Position numbers and translations under genes: made by a program
Notes under the pieces: model-generated
What the model was told of the DNA's origin: nothing
The model's database searches: none
The model's input: the letters and a program-made list of their open reading frames with translations, nothing else
Shown: piece after piece, positions 63,020 to 64,000 of the stretch
Numbering within the stretch: the first letter of the stretch is position 1
How the letters are laid out: each line of letters starts with the position of its first letter
Source: JAWVZU01 sp033722075
GTDB taxonomy: Bacteria; Pseudomonadota; Gammaproteobacteria; Xanthomonadales; SZUA-38
Direction of reading: 5' to 3'
DNA length: 64,000 nt
Assembly (NCBI GenBank): GCA_033722075.1
Contig: JAWVZU010000001.1
Coordinates: forward strand, 4,989 to 68,988

Positions 63020-63888
63020 GGCGTTGGCTCCGGCGGTTCGAGGAGATCGGACAGGCGCCGATTGACCGCATCCAGTACCGCCTCGGCCTGACCGCTCTCC
63101 TCATAAGCCGCCCGCAAACCGGAAACGTCCGATTCATTCAACCCCGTGTTGGGCAGAACCTCCTGCTCCGCATCCCGGTAATCGCGGCCGGGCTCGAGCT
63201 GGTCCATGAGCTCGATCGCGAACTTCGCCTGGTGGCGCCACAGGGGCAGCGCCCGGTCGAGCAGGAAGGCAACCCGCTCCGCCAGGCGACGGCGGTTGTC
63301 ACGCATCAGATGGAGGGTCGCCAGGTTCTGGGTGGCGACGGTCCGGGCCGTATACATGTCTTCCAGGCGACGCAACAGGTCGTGAAAGCCATAGGCATCC
63401 TTGAAGTCGGGCAGATGCCGCAATCCCGCCTGCAGGTAAGCGTCGATTCGCTGCAGCGCGCGGAGGATTGCGTCCTCGAAGCGATCGAGGGTGACGGCCT
63501 CGACCATCAGGGGATTGGAACAGCTTTCCAGCTGTGCGGCCAGACGGTCCAGCTGCACCGCGGTCGCCTTGAACCGCTGCCGCAGCGATGGCCCGGTGCG
63601 CCCGAGCACCCGCTTGAGCCAGCCGCCAGTGGTGGGGGTCGGGTCGAAGTGGCGGAGCACGTTGGTCATTTCCCCGAGCAGCTGCGTGGCCGTGCCGACG
63701 GTTTCCGAGTGGGCCGTGCTGCTGATCCGGTCCGCTAGTTCCGCAAAGGCCTTCTCGGCCTTGATCCCGAAGTAGATCAGGCTGTCGATGTCTTTCGGGT
63801 CCAGCTCGCGGGCCGCGGCGGCAACCAGCTCTTCGTCGACTTCGCCCAGTTCCGCGAATCGCTCGCGCAGGTCGGCGGGGTCAGAAAT
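63016..63888 (-). CDS. TelA/KlaA-like (toxic-anion-resistance family) protein with apparent ATT start
   Basis: The frame encodes about 290 residues of helical, Leu/Arg/Ala-rich sequence. The segment DIDSLIYFGIKAEKAFAELA near residue 34 and later LEDMYTARTVATQNLATLHL match TelA family patterns. The first ATG (63669) would remove the first 73 codons, including that conserved region. No ATG, GTG or TTG lies between the in-frame TAA at 63909 and 63669. ATT at 63888 gives SDPADLRERFAELG, begins two bases after the upstream TAG, and has AGAGG ten bases upstream. ATT or a miscalled ATG is the best start. TelA proteins are linked to tellurite and colicin resistance; the exact role is unclear. Confidence 0.72.
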   Translation of the reverse strand: MSDPADLRERFAELGEVDEELVAAAARELDPKDIDSLIYFGIKAEKAFAELADRISSTAHSETVGTATQLLGEMTNVLRHFDPTPTTGGWLKRVLGRTGPSLRQRFKATAVQLDRLAAQLESCSNPLMVEAVTLDRFEDAILRALQRIDAYLQAGLRHLPDFKDAYGFHDLLRRLEDMYTARTVATQNLATLHLMRDNRRRLAERVAFLLDRALPLWRHQAKFAIELMDQLEPGRDYRDAEQEVLPNTGLNESDVSGLRAAYEESGQAEAVLDAVNRRLSDLLEPPEPTP

Positions 63889-63890
63889 GG

Positions 63891-64000
63891 CTAGACGCCC
63901 TCTTTATCCAGTTGCGTTCGCAGGACCTCGATCTTGACGTCCAGGTCCATAACATCGTCGGCCAGCAGCTTTCGCTGCTGCTCGCCGAACGCTTCCTCGA
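63891..64000 (-). CDS. 3' end of a coiled-coil gene upstream of the TelA-like gene (partial)
   Basis: The frame from the window edge to TAG (63893-63891) encodes EEAFGEQQRKLLADDV and ends VLRTQLDKEGV. It is a charged, probable coiled-coil end. TelA-family genes are often preceded by an xpaC-like gene, and this tail would fit one, but the fragment is too short to prove it. It is coupled to the TelA-like gene by a two-base gap. Confidence 0.5.
   Translation of the reverse strand, partial: EEAFGEQQRKLLADDVMDLDVKIEVLRTQLDKEGV

Overview
The window is a GC-rich chromosomal segment of a free-living gammaproteobacterium. Support for this comes from the sspA-sspB pair next to petABC and a DegS/AlgW-type protease, a Pseudomonas-like mtnP-hpt-nagZ neighbourhood, FimV-like LysM proteins, YbjQ, YpfJ, YqcC and a YdbH/YdbL pair. 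Several secreted proteins carry a C-terminal module that I associate with Xanthomonadales/Wenzhouxiangella-like bacteria; that lineage is an inference. Coding density is very high, many neighbours share ATGA or GTGA overlaps, and no gap exceeds about 210 bases. I see no tRNA, rRNA, CRISPR array, transposase or prophage gene.

Layout. 1-9.2 kb: small membrane proteins, ybjQ-ypfJ, a wax-ester synthase/DGAT, apaH, a BlaI/M56-TonB regulatory pair, a DinG/YoaA helicase and a TPR lipoprotein. 9.3-13.6 kb: a 1438-residue three-module glycosyltransferase. 13.6-19 kb (minus): rlmD, CYTH phosphatase, nagZ, mscS, hpt, mtnP. 19-25.5 kb: YdbL/YdbH envelope pair, REC-Hpt phosphorelay protein, EamA transporter, epimerase, diguanylate cyclase. 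25.5-30 kb: an orphan terminator that suggests a small RNA, ppnN, and two head-to-head FimV-like genes. 30-39.7 kb: secreted amidohydrolase, two small lipoproteins, an FG-GAP protein, an ArsC-like reductase, a repeat protein, an M1-type lipoprotein peptidase and a methyltransferase. 39.6-46 kb: ald, a tightly overlapped trhO-hydrolase-ogt-yqcC operon, two further genes with the WF module, and an amidase. 46-56 kb: PhzF, recQ, TPR-Asp/Asn hydroxylase, double-FHA protein, sspAB, petABC, HtrA protease. 56-64 kb: ETF-QO, a GT-C-like membrane protein, aacS, CBS protein, DUF6498 protein and a TelA-like gene that appears to start with ATT.

Functional themes are envelope maintenance (NagZ, amidase, YdbH/YdbL, MscS, HtrA, FimV-like), respiration and lipid oxidation (bc1, ETF-QO, AacS, WS/DGAT), purine/MTA salvage (MtnP, Hpt, PpnN) and DNA repair (RecQ, DinG-like, Ogt). 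The least explained items are the recurrent WF module (four copies in three secreted proteins), the paired truncated FimV-like proteins, the orphan terminator, the ATT-initiated TelA gene and two dispersed CATGAA palindromes.
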